Source of the DNA: Filomicrobium sp.
Lineage (GTDB): Bacteria; Pseudomonadota; Alphaproteobacteria; Rhizobiales; Hyphomicrobiaceae
Direction of reading: 5' to 3'
Assembly (NCBI GenBank): GCA_029287535.1
Contig: JARFQY010000332.1
Coordinates: forward strand, 1-45,656
Length of the DNA stretch: 45,656 nucleotides
Shown: positions 44,099 through 45,656 of the stretch, one piece after another
How positions within the stretch are numbered: the stretch's first letter is position 1
Layout of the letters: each line of letters starts with the position of its first letter
Translations under genes and position numbers: made by a program
The notes under the pieces: generated by a model
Seen by the model: only the letters and a program-made list of their open reading frames with translations
What the model was told of the DNA's origin: nothing
Database searches by the model: none

Positions 44099-44245
44099 TT
44101 CGGCGGACGCGATCAAGCACCGACCCTGGTCGCGGCAAAATGCGTCAATCCGCCCGGACCTTGCCCATCGTAGCGTTGACAGTGCGTCCATGACTCCGCA
44201 TGTCAGACGCATCGTGATTGCGCTGCAAAAAGAGAGCTCGTGCCC

Positions 44246-45025
44246 ATGGTCCAGCTGACCCTTCCCAAGAACTCGCAGATTACCTCTGGCAAGACCTGGA
44301 ACCAGAAGGGGGCCAAAGGGCACTGGAAGGAGTTCCGGATATACCGATGGTCTCCGGACACGGGCGAGAACCCGCGCACCGATAGCTATTGGATTAACAC
44401 CGACGAATGCGGTCCGATGGTTCTTGATGCGCTGATCAAGATCAAGAACGAAATCGATCAGACCCTCACCTTTCGCCGTTCCTGCCGTGAGGGTATCTGC
44501 GGCTCGTGCTCCATGAATATCGACGGCACGAATACGCTCGCCTGTTTGAAGGCGATCGAAGATGTATCCGGCGCCGTAAAGATTTATCCGCTGCCGCACA
44601 TGAAGGTCATCAAAGACCTGGTTCCGGACATGAGCCACTTCTATGCCCAGCATCGCTCAATCGAGCCGTGGCTGAAAACGGACACGCCAACGCCGCCCAC
44701 CGAATGGAAGCAGTCCCGCGGCGATCGCGAGGAACTCGACGGACTTTATGAATGCATCTTGTGCGCCTGCTGTTCCACCTCCTGTCCAAGCTACTGGTGG
44801 AATTCAGACCGCTATCTTGGCCCGGCAATCCTGTTGCAGGCTTATCGCTGGGTGAACGACAGCCGCGACGAAGCAACAGGCGAACGCCTGGACAACCTCG
44901 AGGATCCGTTCCGCCTCTATCGCTGTCACACGATCCTCAATTGCACGCGCGCCTGTCCCAAGGGTCTCAATCCTGCAAAGGCGATTGCCGAGCTTAAGAA
45001 GCTAATGGTCGAACGCCGCGTCTGA
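44246..45025 (+). CDS. sdhB: Succinate dehydrogenase iron-sulfur subunit
   Basis: Electron-transfer subunit of complex II. The 259-residue product has the [2Fe-2S] cysteines in [16 protein letters not shown], with a fourth in TLAC (about 76-98). The [4Fe-4S]/[3Fe-4S] sets are [17 protein letters not shown] and [17 protein letters not shown]. The ATG at 44246 is favoured (GAGAG nine bases upstream); a GTG two codons earlier is too close to that site. No terminator with a rightward T-tract follows; a hairpin 39-78 bases downstream serves the opposite strand. Confidence 0.97.
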   Translation: MVQLTLPKNSQITSGKTWNQKGAKGHWKEFRIYRWSPDTGENPRTDSYWINTDECGPMVLDALIKIKNEIDQTLTFRRSCREGICGSCSMNIDGTNTLACLKAIEDVSGAVKIYPLPHMKVIKDLVPDMSHFYAQHRSIEPWLKTDTPTPPTEWKQSRGDREELDGLYECILCACCSTSCPSYWWNSDRYLGPAILLQAYRWVNDSRDEATGERLDNLEDPFRLYRCHTILNCTRACPKGLNPAKAIAELKKLMVERRV

Positions 45026-45055
45026 GGGCCCGCGCCTCCGCCCGAGAGAGCGCAT

Positions 45056-45102
45056 AAAAAAACAAAGGACCGGGCAAGCAACAAGGGCTCGTCCGATCCT
45101 TT
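45056..45102 (-). terminator. Rho-independent terminator for the leftward histone-like transcript
   Basis: Bases 45064-45075 pair with 45091-45102 (one C-A mismatch, one G-T pair) around a 15-base loop. The leftward tail is TTTGTTTTTTT. It lies about 220 bases past the histone-like stop; the rightward tail has no T-tract, so it does not clearly end the sdh message. Confidence 0.75.
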
Positions 45103-45319
45103 AAGGGGGAATTTGGTGCCCAACGTTAGGGCGAGAGAGCGCCTACGCGGAAACTGGGCAATGTCTTGAGCGGATCGCTCGATTGTCGAAATTTCTGGCA
45201 CTGAAGCTCGAAATCGTCTTTCAGGCCTTTTATTGCGATCCCAATTAGACTGCGTTTGCGGCTACCGCCAGGTAAAGGCGAAAGCCCAATGCCTGTCTTA
45301 CGCTCAACCAACGGCTCAA

Positions 45320-45656
45320 TTACTTTGACTTGCGAGCGGTCGACTTACGAACGGTCTTCTTAGCAGCAGGCTTACGAGCTGCAGTCTTCTTGGCAGCTGG
45401 CTTCTTAGCAGCAGGCTTGCGAGCTACTGTCTTCTTGGCAGCAGGCTTCTTAGCAGCAGGCTTGCGAGCTACCGTCTTCTTAGCAGCAGGCTTCTTAGCA
45501 GCAGGCTTGCGAGCTACCGTCTTCTTCGCAGCCGGCTTCTTAGCAGCAGGCTTACGAGCTGCGGTCTTCTTAGCAGCCGGCTTCTTGGCAGCAGGCTTTG
45601 CAGCGCGGCCTGGTGCTTTCGAGCGAGCCGAAGCGGAAGCCGTGGTCTTGGTCGAC
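45320..45656 (-). CDS. Histone H1-like, Lys/Ala/Pro-rich nucleoid-type protein (C-terminal 111 residues)
   Basis: The visible part is almost entirely Lys, Ala, Pro, Arg and Thr. After a Ser/Thr/Ala-rich start come five copies of a 15-residue unit ([15 protein letters not shown] or KTAAR variant), then a basic tail ending RKSTARKSK. This composition matches eukaryotic histone H1 C-terminal tails and bacterial H1/HC2-like or AlgP-like proteins, which bind and compact DNA. The N-terminus lies beyond the window, so any globular domain is unseen. The DNA encoding the repeats is itself repetitive. Function as a DNA-binding protein is inferred from composition. Confidence 0.8.
   Translation of the reverse strand, partial: STKTTASASARSKAPGRAAKPAAKKPAAKKTAARKPAAKKPAAKKTVARKPAAKKPAAKKTVARKPAAKKPAAKKTVARKPAAKKPAAKKTAARKPAAKKTVRKSTARKSK
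45374..45598 (-). repeat. Five tandem 45-bp coding repeats
   Basis: The histone-like gene holds five in-frame 45-base units encoding [12 protein letters not shown](V/A)AR. Units differ mainly by silent changes and Val/Ala alternation. Shorter sub-repeats (GCAGCAGGCTTCTTA on the + strand) recur inside each unit, so copy number may vary between strains. Confidence 0.9.

Noticed and set aside
43784-44653. 289-codon leftward open frame
   Set aside because: Antisense across the unknown gene and the sdhB start; sdhB identity decides the strand.
1-45656. Mobile elements, CRISPR arrays, tRNA or rRNA genes
   Set aside because: No transposase or integrase-like frame, no spaced direct repeats of CRISPR type, and no cloverleaf or rRNA sequence recognised by eye; a tRNAscan or Infernal run could still find a small RNA gene.

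Overview
The window is an alphaproteobacterial chromosome segment of fairly high G+C content. I place it most probably in or near the Hyphomicrobiales (Rhizobiales), from the two DUF2865 genes, an IalB-family gene, DUF2794 and the acnA/ccmABCDG arrangement. That placement is inference from gene content; no rRNA lies in the window. Almost all of it is ordinary, tightly packed housekeeping DNA. I see no insertion sequence, prophage, CRISPR array, tRNA or rRNA.

Left part (1-11 kb) has the gene order that flanks the replication origin in Caulobacter-type alphaproteobacteria. A leftward set hemE-hemJ-rho and a rightward set ppsR-maf-aroE-coaE-dnaQ diverge from a 414-bp gap with repeated TGTCCACA words and A/T-rich stretches, which I propose as oriC. 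Next come fxsA-secB (leftward) and tim44-mltA-smr (rightward). Two intergenic sites, at 9.15 kb and 34.9 kb, closely resemble the ParB-binding site parS and support an origin-proximal location.

Middle part (11-30 kb) holds an IalB-like exported protein, a SPOUT RNA methyltransferase, a quinone-oxidoreductase-like enzyme and two tandem DUF2865 cell-envelope proteins. A leftward operon follows: an M3 oligopeptidase, agmatine deiminase, N-carbamoylputrescine amidase (agmatine to putrescine) and a small YkvA-like membrane protein. After it comes a roughly 770-bp gene-free stretch with two leftward terminator-like hairpins and several C-rich loops, a candidate non-coding RNA locus. Then come DUF2794, a GNAT acetyltransferase, a BI-1/YccA membrane protein, the ybbP-ybbA/tesA locus, thpR, and a pair made of a crotonase-fold protein lacking the usual glutamates and a class III CoA-transferase.

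Right part (30-45.6 kb) holds a DUF1223 thioredoxin-like protein and aconitase (leftward), then the cytochrome c maturation genes ccmA-B-C-D-G (rightward). A coupled pair follows, pyridoxal-kinase-like and DUF429. A Mcl2/CitE-like lyase and a mesaconyl-CoA hydratase-like gene lie just upstream of sdhC-sdhD-sdhA-(unknown gene)-sdhB. The window ends inside a lysine/alanine-rich histone-H1-like gene with five 45-bp tandem repeats.

Together the right side joins central carbon metabolism (aconitase, succinate dehydrogenase, C4/C5 acyl-CoA conversions) to respiratory cytochrome biogenesis. The left side joins haem synthesis, shikimate, coenzyme A and proofreading functions around the putative origin.
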